Shown: positions 17,641 to 29,647, numbered from the stretch's first letter. The stretch is DNA of 64,000 nucleotides from Aeromonas bestiarum (GCF_000819745.1 NZ_CDDA01000025.1:86185-150184); one strand, 5' to 3'. Translations and numbers: made by a program. The notes: generated by a model from the sequence alone, not told the origin.

Positions 17641-18019
17641 AGCATCCTGTCACTGCATGATTAGGCCGACTGTGGTGGTCACACATCGCTGTCCGGCGAA
17701 CGCGATCTCGTGGAATAAATAACCCGGACTCCACGGCAAGAGATCAACAGCCTGATTAATGTTAAAGCACAGGTAAATGACACTGGATGTCATCGTCAGA
17801 CCTGAGAGGCATTATGCCCAAAAGCGGTACGGCACTCGATAGCGACACAAGATGGCGCCATGTCCGATATATCCCGCCTAAATTGGAAATAATACAAGCT
17901 TATTGATAATGATATCTTTTTCAAGCCCAGTACTATATCAAGACAATTTTACCGAAACTATACCGCAAAGACTGAATTTCATCTAATAACCCTCTGTTTT
18001 TTTGACGAAATTTGATTGC
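17641..18019. promoter_or_regulatory. AT-rich promoter region of the lap operon
   Basis: This 379-base AT-rich stretch precedes lapB and lies after the end of yhcC, which is also on the minus strand. It should carry the lap operon promoter. TTGATAATGATATC at 17903-17916 resembles half of a Fur box (GATAATGATAAT...), but the second half is poor. No terminator for yhcC was recognised. Confidence 0.4.
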
Positions 18020-18955
18020 TCACTCAATACATCCTGCGAGGGAAAAAGGTCGCCCCAGGCTGTGTCCCTGAGCGCCGGAGCGAGCCAGTTCACTAGCAAT
18101 ATCGGCCATGGCTGTCCAGCGATTCTCGCACCAGACCGGCGCCAACAGGGTCGGACGGCGAGCCGAAGCCGAGATGCGGTGATAGACCACCTCGGGGGGC
18201 GTGTGCTGGATCATGGCCACCGCCGCCTCCACGTATTGTTCCAGAGTCAGCACCTCCAGCCGCCCTGCCTGCCAGGCCTTGCCGAGGGTACTCCCCTCCA
18301 CCACGTGCAGCGGGTGCAGCTTTATTCCCTCCACGCCCGTCTCCACTATGCGGTGCAACGTATTCAGGCTGTCCATGGGTACTTCACCGGGCAGGCCGAC
18401 GATCAGGTGGGCGCAGACCTTGATGCCACGCCGATGGGCACGCTCGACCGCATCGGCATAGGCTGCGTAGCCGTGCCCGCGATTGATGCGCTGCAAGGTC
18501 TTGTCATTGGCGCTCTGCAGCCCCAGCTCCAGCCATACCTCATAGCCACGGGCCTGATAGCCGGCCAGCAAGTCCAGCACAGCATCCGGCACGCAATCGG
18601 GGCGAGTGCCGACACACAAGCCCACCATGTCGCTCACCGACAGCGCCTCTTCATACATGCGCTGCAGATATTCAACCTCGGCATAGGTGCTGGTATAAGC
18701 CTGAAAATAGGCGAGGTAGCGCTTGGCACGGGTCACTTCATCCCGGCGCGCCAGCAGTTGTTGCACCACGGAGAGCTGCTGGGCCGACTCGTCGGCAAAA
18801 GAGGAGACATTGCAGAAGGTGCAGCCACCGCGGCCCAGGGTGCCATCCCGATTGGGGCAGGTAAAAGCGCCGTGAATGGAGAGCTTGTGGATCTTCTGGC
18901 CGTGGCGTTGCTTGAGATCCTGACCGAATGTATTGACGAGTTCGTGTAACTGCAT
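18020..18955 (-). CDS. yhcC: Radical SAM protein, YhcC family (TIGR01212)
   Basis: A 311-residue radical SAM protein of the YhcC/TIGR01212 family; the substrate is not established. The iron-sulphur cysteines are in the family-specific arrangement, CPNRDGTLGRGGCTFC near residues 34-49. SAM-binding elements follow, including the ELGLQSANDKTL strand and AHLIVGLPGE. I chose the ATG at 18955 because GGAGG lies four bases upstream. In E. coli yhcC lies next to the gltBD locus, and here too it is just upstream of gltB, although divergent from it. Confidence 0.85.
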   Translation of the reverse strand: MQLHELVNTFGQDLKQRHGQKIHKLSIHGAFTCPNRDGTLGRGGCTFCNVSSFADESAQQLSVVQQLLARRDEVTRAKRYLAYFQAYTSTYAEVEYLQRMYEEALSVSDMVGLCVGTRPDCVPDAVLDLLAGYQARGYEVWLELGLQSANDKTLQRINRGHGYAAYADAVERAHRRGIKVCAHLIVGLPGEVPMDSLNTLHRIVETGVEGIKLHPLHVVEGSTLGKAWQAGRLEVLTLEQYVEAAVAMIQHTPPEVVYHRISASARRPTLLAPVWCENRWTAMADIASELARSGAQGHSLGRPFSLAGCIE

Positions 18956-19555
18956 GACACCTCCGCTAAAGGAGCGCCATTGTACGAGCTTGCACAAACA
19001 GGGCGCTGAGCTGGATCAAGGGAGGCGAGGGTCAGAAAACATATAAATATTCACCAATATTTGGATAAATATCTGCAAGTGGGTAGTTATTGACGCTTTC
19101 GAAACCCGTCAGCTAAAAACAGCGCCCAGGCCACAACCGAATAACGACCAGCTAACCACCTGTTGAGCAATGAAATTTTCCTCATAGCCCCGTTGGCGAC
19201 AAATGCAAGACACAGGGTGCGTAATTGTGATCGCCACCTCTCACTGGCCGGATTGATTGGTAAAATTACTACAAATCCCCGCCCCCACTGAGTCAACCAA
19301 CAAAACCCAGGATATCAGTATTAAATCCTGCAAAAACAAAAACAGCCAGAGCAATAGCCAATTCAAGCCCCATATACACCCGCACCCCGACATTTTGTTA
19401 TGACTTTGTAATAATGAAAACAGCCGGGATGTCCAATTGACCTTGCCGAAAAATCCCATTAGTTTGGAGATTCGCCACGTCAGGCGGACGGAACCACAAG
19501 AGCCAATCGCAATTTATGCAGTTTGCGATGCAAGGCCGAGCAAGGGAGAAATGCA
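18956..19555. other. Long intergenic region upstream of gltB
   Basis: Six hundred bases separate divergent yhcC and gltB. The stretch from about 19030 to 19450 is markedly AT-rich compared with its surroundings. Short minus-strand frames here (69-88 codons) have no recognisable product. The length and composition suggest an extended control region for gltBD, which is under Lrp in E. coli, but no operator was identified with confidence. Confidence 0.4.
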
Positions 19556-22500
19556 ATGTCACTATATGATCCAAAGCTGGAGAGGGATAACTGTGGCTTC
19601 GGCCTGTTGGCCCACATGGAAGGTGAAGCCAGCCACAAGCTTGTCCGTCTCGCGATGTCAGCATTGGCTCGCATGCAGCACCGCGGCGGCATCTCCGCCG
19701 ATGGCAAGACCGGCGATGGCTGCGGTCTGCTGCTGCAAAAACCGGACAGCTTCTATCGCGCGATCGCCGAAGAGAAAGGATGGCACCTGGGCCGCAACTA
19801 TGCGGTCGGCATGCTGTTCCTGAATCCGGACCCCCTGTTGGCCCAGCAGACCCGCGACATCATAGACGAGGAGCTGGAAAGAGAGACCTTGAGTCTGGTC
19901 GGTTGGCGCAAGGTGCCCATCGATACCAATGTGCTCGGTCCCATTGCCAAAGCCTCCCTGCCAAGCATCGAGCAGGTCTTTGTCAACGCGCCCCCCGGCT
20001 GGGTCGACAAGGATCTCGAGCGCCGCCTTTATATAGTGCGTCGCCGCATCGAAAAACGCATCAGCGACGACTACTTCTACGTGGTCAGCCTCTCCAATCT
20101 GGTCACAGTCTACAAAGGACTGTGCATGCCGGTGGATTTGCCGCGCTTCTACCTGGATCTCGCCGACATTCGCATGCAGGCAGCCATCTGCGTGTTCCAC
20201 CAACGTTTCTCCACCAACACCAGCCCGCGCTGGCCGCTGGCCCAGCCGTTCCGCTACCTGGCCCACAACGGCGAAATCAACACCATCGCCGGCAACCGCC
20301 AGTGGGCCAAGGCGCGCAGCTACAAGTTCGCCACCCCGCTCATTCCGGATCTGCAAGAGGCCGCCCCCTTCGTCAACACCACGGGGTCGGATTCCTCCAG
20401 CCTCGACAACATGCTGGATCTCTTCCTCGCCGGTGGCATGGACCTGTTCCGCGCCATGCGCCTGCTGATCCCGCCGGCATGGCAAAAACACCCGAACATG
20501 GATGACGACCTGCGCGCCTTCTATGACTTCAACTCCATGCACATGGAGCCCTGGGACGGCCCGGCCGGTATCGTCATGACAGATGGCCGTTACGCTACCT
20601 GCGCGCTGGACCGCAACGGCCTGCGCCCGGCACGCTATGTCATCACCAAGGACAAGTTCATCACGCTCGCGTCTGAGGTCGGCACTTGGGACTACACCCC
20701 GGACGAGGTGCTGGAGAAGGGCCGGGTCGGCCCGGGCGAGCTGTTCGTGGTGGATACCCGCAACGGCAAGGTGTGGACCAGCTTCGAAATCGATGACGAT
20801 CTCAAGAGCCGTCACACCTACAAGCAGTGGATGGACAAGCATTGCAAACGGCTGGTGCCGTTCGAGCAGATGGATGACGCCAGCACAGGCGCCCGCGAGT
20901 TCTCGGACGACCAGCTCAAGACCTACCAGAAGCTGTTTGGCTACTCCTACGAGGAGCTGGATCAGATCATCCGCGTGCTCGGCGAGAACGGCCAGGAGGC
21001 GGTGGGCTCCATGGGGGATGACACCCCGATGGCGGTGCTCTCCTCCAGCCAGCGCACCCTGTATGACTACTTCCGCCAGATGTTCGCCCAGGTGACCAAC
21101 CCGCCCATAGATCCGCTGCGGGAAAACCACGTCATGTCGCTGGCCACCTGTATCGGTCGCGAGCAGAACGTCTTCAACGAGACCTTCGGCCACGCCCACC
21201 GGGTGCTGTTCCAGTCGCCGATCCTGCTCTACTCCGACTTCCACCAGCTGCTGGCGCTGGAAGGGGAACACTATCGTCATGCGGTGCTGAGCCTGAACTA
21301 CCAGCCGGAAGAGGGGCTGCAAGCGGCCCTTGAACGGCTGTGCAAGGACGCCGCCGACAAGGCGCGCGGCGGTACAGTGCTGCTGATCCTGTCGGATCGG
21401 GACGTCAGTGCCAATACCCTGCCCATTCCGGCTGCCATGGCGGTGGGCGCGGTGCAACGCACCCTGGTAGACAACAACCTGCGCTGCGACGCCAACATTT
21501 TGGTGGAGACCGCGAGCGTGCGCGATCCGCACCACTTCTCCGTGCTGCTGGGCTTTGGCGCCACCGCCATCTATCCCTATCTGGCCTACGAGACCCTGGC
21601 CAAGCAGGTCGAGGAAGGCGTGCTCAAGATGAGCCTGCGCCAAGCCATGCTCAACTACCGCAATGGCATCAACAAGGGGCTCTACAAGGTGATGTCCAAG
21701 ATGGGCATCAGCACGGTCGCCAGCTACCGCTGCTCCCAGCTGTTCGAGGCGGTGGGGCTCTCCAGCGCCGTGGTCGCCATGTGCTTCCGCGGCGTCTCCA
21801 GCCGCATCCAGGGCGCCGATTTTGCCGACATCCAGCAGGATCAGCTCAATCTGGCCCGCCAGGCCTGGTTGGCGCGCAAGTCCCTCACCCAGGGCGGCCT
21901 GCTCAAGTTTGTCCACGGCGGCGAGTACCACACCTACAACCCGGACGTGGTGCAGACCCTGCAAACCGCGGTGCGCTCCGGCGACTACGCAGATTACAAG
22001 GAGTACGCCCGTCTGGTGAACGAGCGCCCTGTCTCCACCCTGCGCGATCTGCTCGCCCTGAAGAAGGTCGACAACCCGGTGGCGCTGGATCAGGTGGAGC
22101 CTGCGGCCAAGCTGTTCCCCCGCTTCGACTCCGCCGCCATGTCCATAGGCGCGCTGGGCCCTGAGGCCCACGAAGCGCTGGCGGTGGCCATGAACCGGCT
22201 CGGCGGCAAGAGCAACTCGGGCGAGGGTGGCGAAGATCCCAAGCGTTTCGGTACCGAGAAGAATTCGCGTATCAAGCAGGTGGCCTCGGGGCGCTTCGGC
22301 GTCACCCCCCACTACCTGATGAACGCCGACGTGGTGCAGATCAAGGTGGCTCAGGGCGCCAAGCCCGGTGAGGGCGGCCAGCTGCCCGGTGACAAGGTCA
22401 CGGCCCAGATAGCCAAACTGCGTTATTCCGTGCCCGGCGTGACCCTGATCTCGCCACCGCCGCACCACGACATCTACTCCATCGAGGACCTGGCCCAGCT

Positions 22501-24013
22501 CATCTTCGACATCAAGCAGATCAACCCGGACTGCCTGGTGTCGGTCAAACTGGTCTCCGAGCCCGGCGTCGGCACCATCGCCTGCGGCGTGGCCAAGGCC
22601 TATGCCGACTTCATCACAGTCTCGGGTTATGACGGCGGCACAGGCGCCAGCCCGCTGAGTTCGGTCAAATATGCTGGCTCCCCCTGGGAGCTGGGCCTGG
22701 CCGAGACCCAGCAGGCGCTGGTAGCCAACGGCCTGCGCCACAAGGTGCGCTTGCAGGTGGATGGCGGCCTCAAAACGGGTCTGGACATCATCAAGGCGGC
22801 CATCCTCGGCGCCGAGAGCTTCGGCTTCGGCACAGGCCCCATGGTGGCGCTCGGTTGCAAATACCTGCGCATCTGTCACCTGAACAACTGCGCCACCGGC
22901 GTCGCCACTCAGGATGAGAAGCTGCGCCGCGAGCACTTCACCGGCCTGCCGGAGATGGTGATGAACTACTTCCAGTTCATCGCCGAGGAGACACGCGAGC
23001 TGATGGCCCAGCTGGGGGTGACCCAGCTGACGGATCTGATCGGTCGCACCGATTTGCTTGAGGCCCTGCCCGGCCTCACCGCTCGTCAGGCCAAGCTGGA
23101 TCTCTCCGGCCTGCTGGCGAGCCCGGTGGCACCGGCAGGCTCCAGCCTGTTCAGCCAGCAGCACAACCCGACCTTCGACAAGGGTCCGCTCAACCTCAAG
23201 ATGGTGGAAGACCTGCTGGAGGCGGTCGAGCACAAGTCTGGCGGCGAATTCCGCTATGACATCCGCAACACGGATCGCTCCGTGGGTGCCCGTCTCTCCG
23301 GCGAGATAGTCAAACGCCACGGCAACCAGGGCATGGCGGCCGATCCGGTACGGGTTCACTTCAACGGCACCGCAGGCCAGAGCTTCGGCGTCTGGAACGC
23401 GGGTGGCCTCGAGATGATACTCACGGGTGACGCCAACGACTACGTGGGCAAGGGCATGACAGGCGGCAAGCTGGTGGTCAAACCCCACGTCGGCGTAGCG
23501 TTCAAGTCCCACGAGGCGGCCATCATAGGCAACACCTGCCTCTATGGCGCCACCGGCGGCAAGCTCTACGCGGCAGGCACGGCGGGCGAGCGCTTCGCGG
23601 TGCGCAACTCCGGCGCCCTGGCGGTGGTCGAGGGGATTGGCGACAACGGCTGTGAATACATGACAGGCGGTATCGTCACCGTGCTCGGCACCACGGGTGT
23701 CAACTTCGCGGCGGGCATGACGGGCGGTTTTGCCTACGTGCTGGACGAGTGCGGCAACTTTGCCAAGCGCACCAACCCCGAGCTGGTGGAACTGCTGGAC
23801 GTGGCGGATCTCGCCATCCACCAGGAGCACCTGCGCGGTATCATAACGGCGCACCTCAATGAGACCGGCAGCTCGCGCGCCGAGGAGATCCTGGCCCATT
23901 TCGACGCCTATGTGCCCAAGTTCAGGCTGATCAAACCCAAGTCCAGCGACGTCAAGTCCCTGCTTGGCCACACCAGCCGTTCCAGTGCAGAACTCAGAAT
24001 CCAGGCGCAATAA
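19556..24013 (+). CDS. gltB: Glutamate synthase (NADPH) large subunit
   Basis: A 1,485-residue subunit that hydrolyses glutamine in its N-terminal class II amidotransferase domain and passes ammonia to 2-oxoglutarate in the FMN domain. The nucleophile is Cys13 (RDN-CGFG), exposed by removal of a 12-residue propeptide, shorter than in E. coli. The glutamine-site motif FHQRFSTNT and the [14 protein letters not shown] loop are present. The 3Fe-4S ligands lie in [12 protein letters not shown], and a GXGXG beta-helix closes the protein. The ATG at 19556 is preceded by AGGGAG; a longer in-frame start 33 bases upstream lacks this. gltD follows after 12 bases. Confidence 0.97.
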   Translation: MSLYDPKLERDNCGFGLLAHMEGEASHKLVRLAMSALARMQHRGGISADGKTGDGCGLLLQKPDSFYRAIAEEKGWHLGRNYAVGMLFLNPDPLLAQQTRDIIDEELERETLSLVGWRKVPIDTNVLGPIAKASLPSIEQVFVNAPPGWVDKDLERRLYIVRRRIEKRISDDYFYVVSLSNLVTVYKGLCMPVDLPRFYLDLADIRMQAAICVFHQRFSTNTSPRWPLAQPFRYLAHNGEINTIAGNRQWAKARSYKFATPLIPDLQEAAPFVNTTGSDSSSLDNMLDLFLAGGMDLFRAMRLLIPPAWQKHPNMDDDLRAFYDFNSMHMEPWDGPAGIVMTDGRYATCALDRNGLRPARYVITKDKFITLASEVGTWDYTPDEVLEKGRVGPGELFVVDTRNGKVWTSFEIDDDLKSRHTYKQWMDKHCKRLVPFEQMDDASTGAREFSDDQLKTYQKLFGYSYEELDQIIRVLGENGQEAVGSMGDDTPMAVLSSSQRTLYDYFRQMFAQVTNPPIDPLRENHVMSLATCIGREQNVFNETFGHAHRVLFQSPILLYSDFHQLLALEGEHYRHAVLSLNYQPEEGLQAALERLCKDAADKARGGTVLLILSDRDVSANTLPIPAAMAVGAVQRTLVDNNLRCDANILVETASVRDPHHFSVLLGFGATAIYPYLAYETLAKQVEEGVLKMSLRQAMLNYRNGINKGLYKVMSKMGISTVASYRCSQLFEAVGLSSAVVAMCFRGVSSRIQGADFADIQQDQLNLARQAWLARKSLTQGGLLKFVHGGEYHTYNPDVVQTLQTAVRSGDYADYKEYARLVNERPVSTLRDLLALKKVDNPVALDQVEPAAKLFPRFDSAAMSIGALGPEAHEALAVAMNRLGGKSNSGEGGEDPKRFGTEKNSRIKQVASGRFGVTPHYLMNADVVQIKVAQGAKPGEGGQLPGDKVTAQIAKLRYSVPGVTLISPPPHHDIYSIEDLAQLIFDIKQINPDCLVSVKLVSEPGVGTIACGVAKAYADFITVSGYDGGTGASPLSSVKYAGSPWELGLAETQQALVANGLRHKVRLQVDGGLKTGLDIIKAAILGAESFGFGTGPMVALGCKYLRICHLNNCATGVATQDEKLRREHFTGLPEMVMNYFQFIAEETRELMAQLGVTQLTDLIGRTDLLEALPGLTARQAKLDLSGLLASPVAPAGSSLFSQQHNPTFDKGPLNLKMVEDLLEAVEHKSGGEFRYDIRNTDRSVGARLSGEIVKRHGNQGMAADPVRVHFNGTAGQSFGVWNAGGLEMILTGDANDYVGKGMTGGKLVVKPHVGVAFKSHEAAIIGNTCLYGATGGKLYAAGTAGERFAVRNSGALAVVEGIGDNGCEYMTGGIVTVLGTTGVNFAAGMTGGFAYVLDECGNFAKRTNPELVELLDVADLAIHQEHLRGIITAHLNETGSSRAEEILAHFDAYVPKFRLIKPKSSDVKSLLGHTSRSSAELRIQAQ

Positions 24014-25441
<1,428 letters not shown>

Positions 25442-25466
25442 GCTGCCGTCCAAGGCTTCCCCAAGC

Positions 25467-25497
25467 AAACAGCCCCGCATCTGCGGGGCTGTTTTTT
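25467..25497 (+). terminator. Intrinsic terminator of gltBD
   Basis: A 13-bp perfect stem, AAACAGCCCCGCA (25467-25479) with TGCGGGGCTGTTT (25482-25494), has a 2-base loop and continues in a T run. It ends 29 bases before the convergent ABC transporter gene and may act on both strands. Confidence 0.9.
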
Positions 25498-25525
25498 TAT
25501 ATGGCTGTCGTCCGGGCAAGCGCCG

Positions 25526-26287
25526 CTAGATGCTCCAGCTCTCCGGCAACCGCTCGGTCAGGGTGGAGATGTACTCGAAGGTGCGGGTCCGCTTGGGAGT
25601 GGTGAACATCTGGCGCGCACTGCCCGCCTCCACCACCTCGCCGGATTCCAGAAAGATCACCTGTTGCGCTATCTGGGATGCCAGACGCAAGTCGTGGGTG
25701 GCGATCAGCATGGTGGTGCCTTCACGTGCCAGCTGGCGCAGCACGGCCACCACCTCGAGCGCGAGCTCGGGATCCAGCGCCGAGGTGGGTTCGTCACAGA
25801 GCAGCACCTTGGGCGCCGGTGCCAGCGCCCGTGCTATGGCGACTCTCTGCTGCTGGCCGCCGGAGAGGGTGGCGGGCACCGCCTCGGCCTTGTGCCTGAG
25901 CCCCACCTTGTCGAGCAGTTGCAAGCCGCGCGCCTGCGCTTTCGCCTTGGGCCACTTCAGCACTGTCACCAGCCCCTCCGTCACGTTTTCCAGCACCGTC
26001 ATGTGCGGGAACAGCTGGAAGTTCTGAAACACCATGCCGGTCTGCTGACGCAGGCTCAGCACGCTCTGGCGGGACAGGTTATGGGCAAAGTCGAGCTCGC
26101 TCCCCCCCAGCACCAGCTGCCCCGCGTCCGGTCGCTCCAGCAGGTTCACGCAGCGCAGCAAGGTGCTCTTGCCGCTGCCGGAGGGGCCTATCAGGGCGGT
26201 GACGCTGCCCGCTGCCATGGCAAGGTCTATCCCCTTGAGCACCCGCTGGCCGCCAAACTGTTTCTCGATGCCGCTCAATCGGATCAT
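25526..26287 (-). CDS. Polar amino acid ABC importer, ATP-binding subunit
   Basis: A 253-residue ATPase of the polar amino acid uptake family, driving the importer encoded with it. Walker A is GPSGSGKST near residue 34, the Q loop is FQNFQLFPHM, the signature is LSGGQQQR, and Walker B is VLLCDEPTSALDPE. Its ATG overlaps the stop of the permease gene (ATGA), so the two are translationally coupled. Similarity is closest to the cystine (TcyN/YecC) type, but polar amino acid ATPases are alike and the substrate is not fixed by this subunit. Confidence 0.88.
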   Translation of the reverse strand: MIRLSGIEKQFGGQRVLKGIDLAMAAGSVTALIGPSGSGKSTLLRCVNLLERPDAGQLVLGGSELDFAHNLSRQSVLSLRQQTGMVFQNFQLFPHMTVLENVTEGLVTVLKWPKAKAQARGLQLLDKVGLRHKAEAVPATLSGGQQQRVAIARALAPAPKVLLCDEPTSALDPELALEVVAVLRQLAREGTTMLIATHDLRLASQIAQQVIFLESGEVVEAGSARQMFTTPKRTRTFEYISTLTERLPESWSI

Positions 26288-26961
26288 AGGGCAAGCTCCC
26301 GGGTCTCTTTGTGGGTCAGTCTACGCTCCAGCCTGTTTTGCAGGGTGGAGAGTACAGAGCTGAACAGCAGGTAGATGATGGCCGTCTCTATGTAGAGGAT
26401 GAGCGGCTCATAGGTGACGGAGGCGAGTCGCTGGGCCGCCTGAAACAGCTCGGGCACAGTCACCGCCGCCGCCAGCGAGGTGTCCTTGACCAGCGAGATG
26501 AAGGTGTTGGAGAGCGGCGGCACAGCGATGCGCGCCGCCTGTGGCAGGATCACCCGCCACATCACCTGGGACCAGTTCATGCCGATGGAGTAAGCTGCCT
26601 CCCACTGCCCTTTCGGGATCGCCGCCAGGGTGGCGCGGATGATCTCCGAGCTGTAGGCACCTATGTTGAGGGTGAAGCCGATGACGGCGGCGGTAAAGGC
26701 ATCCAGCACTATGCCGGCGCTCGGCAGGCCGTAGAAAATAAGGAAGAGTTGCACCAGCAGCGGCGTCCCCCGAATAAGCCAGACATAAAAGCGCACCAGT
26801 ACGACCAGCGGAGTGGGACCATATAACCTTGCCAGTGCCACCAGGAAACCGAGCAATATTCCCAATACGAAAGTGATCAGGGTCAAGGGCACGGTAAAAA
26901 TAAGCCCCGCACTGAGCAGGGGCCAAAAAGAGTCGATCATTAACTGTAACCAAGCTGGCAC
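26284..26961 (-). CDS. Polar amino acid ABC importer, permease
   Basis: A 225-residue HisM/YecS-type permease with about five membrane helices. The EAA loop is visible as EAAYSIGMNWSQVMWRVILPQ. I used the GTG at 26961, which has GAGGGAA about six bases upstream. It lies between the binding protein and the ATPase in the usual order. The TcyL/YecS cystine permease is the nearest relative by eye; glutamine or arginine specificity cannot be excluded. Confidence 0.87.
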   Translation of the reverse strand: MPAWLQLMIDSFWPLLSAGLIFTVPLTLITFVLGILLGFLVALARLYGPTPLVVLVRFYVWLIRGTPLLVQLFLIFYGLPSAGIVLDAFTAAVIGFTLNIGAYSSEIIRATLAAIPKGQWEAAYSIGMNWSQVMWRVILPQAARIAVPPLSNTFISLVKDTSLAAAVTVPELFQAAQRLASVTYEPLILYIETAIIYLLFSSVLSTLQNRLERRLTHKETRELAL

Positions 26962-26997
26962 GTTAATTCCCTCGATTGTTATTATGTTGTCGCAATA

Positions 26998-27771
26998 TTA
27001 TTGCGAGACGTCGGTGCCAAAATATTTAACCGATATTTTTTGATAGCTGCCATCCTGTTTCGCGGTACGCAGCGCCTGATTGATGGCGGCCAGCAATTCG
27101 GGTTGCCCCTTGGCGAGCAGCACGGCAGATTGATCCCCCTTCGCCTCGGTCGCCGCCACCTTCAACTTGGCATCCGGCTTCTGCTTCTTGAAGTCCAGGA
27201 AGGAGAGACTGTCGTTGATGGTCGCATCCACCCGCCCGGTCAGCACCAGCGCCAGCGACTGGTTGAAACCCTCTGTAGCCACCACCTCGGCCCCCGACGC
27301 CTTGGCCAGCTGGGCGAAGTTGCTGGTCAGGGACTGGGAGGATTTCTTGCCCTTCAGATCCGCAAAGCTGTTGATGCTTTTGTTGTCGCTGTGCACCACC
27401 ACGACTGCCTTGGAGGTGATGTAGGGATCTGAAAAGTCATACTTTTTCAGCCGCTCCGGGGTGATAGCCACTTCGTTGAGCACCAGATCGTAGCGTTTGG
27501 CATCCACCCCGGCGATGAGCCCGTCCCACTTGCCTTCGACAAACTCCGGCTTCACCCCGAGACCGCTTGCAATCAGCTCGCCAATCTCAACGTCAAAACC
27601 CACCAGCTTGCCGCTCTTGTCGTGATAGGTGAACGGAGGATAGGCCCCTTCCGTGCCGATCTTGATCACCCCGGCGCTATGGATAGCGGCGAGGCTGGAT
27701 TGGGCCTCGGCCGATGTCATCAGAGCCAGCGGAAGCGCCGCCAGCAAAAACAGGGAGCGTACTTTTTTCAT
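26998..27771 (-). CDS. Polar amino acid (cystine-type) periplasmic binding protein
   Basis: A 257-residue family 3 solute-binding protein that would deliver an amino acid to the permease encoded next. The signal peptide runs to about residue 23 (cleavage after TSAEA). The family's ligand-site pattern is present: GTEGAYPPFTYHDKSGKLVGFDVE, then WDGLIAGVDAKRYDLVLNEV and YDFSDPY. The overall sequence resembles TcyJ/FliY, so cystine is the best guess, with moderate confidence. The ATG at 27771 follows GAGGTGG; a longer frame reaching 27837 is not supported. Confidence 0.85.
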   Translation of the reverse strand: MKKVRSLFLLAALPLALMTSAEAQSSLAAIHSAGVIKIGTEGAYPPFTYHDKSGKLVGFDVEIGELIASGLGVKPEFVEGKWDGLIAGVDAKRYDLVLNEVAITPERLKKYDFSDPYITSKAVVVVHSDNKSINSFADLKGKKSSQSLTSNFAQLAKASGAEVVATEGFNQSLALVLTGRVDATINDSLSFLDFKKQKPDAKLKVAATEAKGDQSAVLLAKGQPELLAAINQALRTAKQDGSYQKISVKYFGTDVSQ

Positions 27772-28102
27772 GATCCACCTCGTTATATTTATAAATATCC
27801 AGAACGCTTGCCAAATAAAAACATTGGCGCCATGCAATCATTATTTTCCAACCCTGAATCCATAGCCGGCTGATTAATTTCATTCGCTGCAACATCAAAG
27901 ATTAATTCTGCGGACTATCGGCATGGACAAAACATAACGCGGACCATTCCATTGCCAAACAATGAAATGTGGGGATATTTAGCGAAATAATGGATAACGA
28001 GGATGGATGAGATGGATGAGATGGATGAGATGGATGAGAGTAAGGCAACAACACAAAATAATCATTTCCCCAGGGCGGCATGGCTCACCCTGGGGGCCGG
28101 GA
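27772..28102. other. Intergenic region with a 9-bp tandem repeat
   Basis: This 331-base stretch holds the promoter of the ABC importer operon on the minus strand. It is AT-rich from 27780 to 27990. Near its right end are four perfect copies of ATGGATGAG (28003-28038). A plus-strand frame starting in the repeat would read Met-Asp-Glu repeats, but it has no ribosome site and runs antisense into the next gene. Confidence 0.5.
28003..28038. repeat. Four tandem copies of a 9-bp unit
   Basis: The unit ATGGATGAG occurs at 28003-28011, 28012-28020, 28021-28029 and 28030-28038 without mismatch. Such a perfect short array is prone to copy-number change by slippage. It lies 65 bases beyond the end of the minus-strand SnoaL-like gene. 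Confidence 0.9.
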
Positions 28103-28513
28103 TCAGGCGAGTTGCGACTCCCGGGGGATCGGGGTCACCCAGGGACGACGCCAGTGGGGGGCCTCGTAGAGATCGGGCCAGAACTCGGTCTGGTGCAGGA
28201 TGGCATTCCCGCTCACCGTGTGAAAGGTGATGGCGCGGGCATGCACCAGGCCATCGGTGATCAACACCTCGGTCACCACCTCCCGCCCCTGCTCCATCAG
28301 CCGGACCACCTCAAAATTCCAGGGGCCCGCCGCCGGATAGCGGCGGTTGACCTCGATGAAGTTGCAGCGCCCCGCAATCCGCTCACCGGACTGCGGCCAG
28401 TCACAGACATAATCCTCACACAACCACCTGGCAGCCTTGGCAAAATCGTTGCTCTGCATGGCCTGCCAATAGGCCTCTACCACAGCTCTTGGTTCCATGG
28501 TCTTGAATTCCAT
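28103..28513 (-). CDS. SnoaL/NTF2-like protein of unknown function
   Basis: A 136-residue protein with the features of the NTF2-like/SnoaL fold: an N-terminal helix (VVEAYWQAMQSNDFAKAARWLCEDYVCDWP), a GERIAGRCNFIEVNRRYP segment, and alternating strands ending in an EFWPD motif. SnoaL-like proteins include cyclases, isomerases and small ligand binders, so no reaction can be named. The ATG at 28513 has AGGGAG eight bases upstream. It begins 11 bases after the stop of the methyltransferase gene, so the two form an operon. Confidence 0.75.
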   Translation of the reverse strand: MEFKTMEPRAVVEAYWQAMQSNDFAKAARWLCEDYVCDWPQSGERIAGRCNFIEVNRRYPAAGPWNFEVVRLMEQGREVVTEVLITDGLVHARAITFHTVSGNAILHQTEFWPDLYEAPHWRRPWVTPIPRESQLA

Positions 28514-28524
28514 GCTCACTCTCC

Positions 28525-29103
28525 CTACAGACGCACCACCAGCCACTCCCCCTTGCCCACCGGCACCAACGTGCTCTGGAAGGCCGGATCGCGCTGCACC
28601 TCACTCATCCACTCGGCCATCTCGTCCCGATGGGAGATGGCGTTGTCCACCACCAGCAGGCCACGAGGGGCCAGCAGGCGCCGGATCTGCGGCCACCAGG
28701 CCCGATAGTGCTGACGATCTGAATCCAGGAAGACCAGCTGATAACCTTCCGTCGGCAGCTCGGCCAGCAGGGCCCCCGCCTCGCCCGCCAGCTGGGTGAT
28801 CCAGGGGCCTAGGCCGGCGCGCTGGAAGTTGGCAGCAGCCATGACCCGCTTGCCCTCATCAAGCTCGATGGTGGTGACCCGGCCATCGAGCCTGCGTACC
28901 GCCTCGGCCAGCCAGAGGGTGGAGTAACCGTTGGAGGTGCCTATCTCCAGCACGGCGTCTGCCCCCCTGGCCTGCACCAGCACCGCCAGCAGTTCGCCGG
29001 TATCGCGGGTGATGTTGAGCATCTTGCTGCCACGGGCCTGCTGCTGGCTGTCGTTGTATTCGCCAAACTGCTCCAACTCCCGTTTAAGCTGTTCCAGTGC
29101 CAT
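28525..29103 (-). CDS. SAM-dependent O-methyltransferase-like protein
   Basis: A 192-residue class I methyltransferase of the O-methyltransferase family 3/Methyltransf_24 type. The SAM-binding motif is VLEIGTSNGYSTLWLA near residue 49. Motif II is TTIELDEGKRVMAAANFQRAG, and a metal-binding-like LVFLDSDRQHY and a VVDNAI strand follow. The ATG at 29103 is preceded by GGAGGAG; the longer upstream frame overlaps the soxR end and lacks a ribosome site. The substrate is unknown; catechol-like or quinone-derived compounds would suit the neighbouring SoxR and questin-oxidase-like genes, but that is inference. Confidence 0.8.
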   Translation of the reverse strand: MALEQLKRELEQFGEYNDSQQQARGSKMLNITRDTGELLAVLVQARGADAVLEIGTSNGYSTLWLAEAVRRLDGRVTTIELDEGKRVMAAANFQRAGLGPWITQLAGEAGALLAELPTEGYQLVFLDSDRQHYRAWWPQIRRLLAPRGLLVVDNAISHRDEMAEWMSEVQRDPAFQSTLVPVGKGEWLVVRL

Positions 29104-29182
29104 GTCTCCTCCTTGATGGTTAAACGAGTCGGCCCTGTGCATGGCATGGTTGGGTCGACGCTCATGTTCATCATGTTGCTGA

Positions 29183-29647
29183 TCACTCGTCGGACGGCGG
29201 CGCATCCCCCAGCAGATAGCGAGGGCCGGCGCCCTGTCTTGCGGCCTGATCATCCGGGTTGTAAAGGGCGCAGTGCTCGAGCGACAGGCAACCGCAGCCG
29301 ATGCAGGAGGTGAGCTTGCCCTTGAGCTGCAGCAGGGCCTCGATACGCTGATCGAGCAGCCCCTGCCACTGGCTGGCGATCTGCTCCCAGTCGCGACGAT
29401 CCGGTGTACGACCATCGGGCAAGCCGGCGAGGGCATCGGCAATGTCGCCAAGGCTCAGTCCCATCCCCTGCGCTACCCGGATGAAGGCGATCCGGCGCAG
29501 CGCATCCTGCGGATAGAGGCGCTGGCCGCCTTCGCTACGCACGCTGCGAAGCAGCCCCTTCTGCTCGTAAAAACGCAAGGCACTGGCGTTGACGCCGGAG
29601 CGCCTGGCTATCTGGCCTATGGCTAACCACTTGCGATCCGTATCCAT
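29183..29647 (-). CDS. soxR: Redox-sensitive MerR-family regulator SoxR
   Basis: A 154-residue transcription factor that senses redox-cycling compounds through a 2Fe-2S cluster. The N-terminal winged helix reads IGQIARRSGVNASALRFYEQKGLL, followed by the dimerisation helix. The cluster ligands are in the SoxR-specific pattern CIGCGCLSLEHC (C-x2-C-x-C-x5-C) near residues 115-126. The ATG at 29647 follows AAGG. The gene diverges from a questin-oxidase-like gene, and the space between holds a 19-bp-spaced promoter with an inverted repeat, the usual arrangement for MerR-type control. No soxS is seen nearby. Confidence 0.92.
   Translation of the reverse strand: MDTDRKWLAIGQIARRSGVNASALRFYEQKGLLRSVRSEGGQRLYPQDALRRIAFIRVAQGMGLSLGDIADALAGLPDGRTPDRRDWEQIASQWQGLLDQRIEALLQLKGKLTSCIGCGCLSLEHCALYNPDDQAARQGAGPRYLLGDAPPSDE

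Noticed and set aside
28003..28230. Plus-strand protein starting with Met-Asp-Glu repeats
   Set aside because: It has no ribosome binding site, runs antisense into the SnoaL-like gene, and its sequence after the repeats is low-complexity Arg/Gly.
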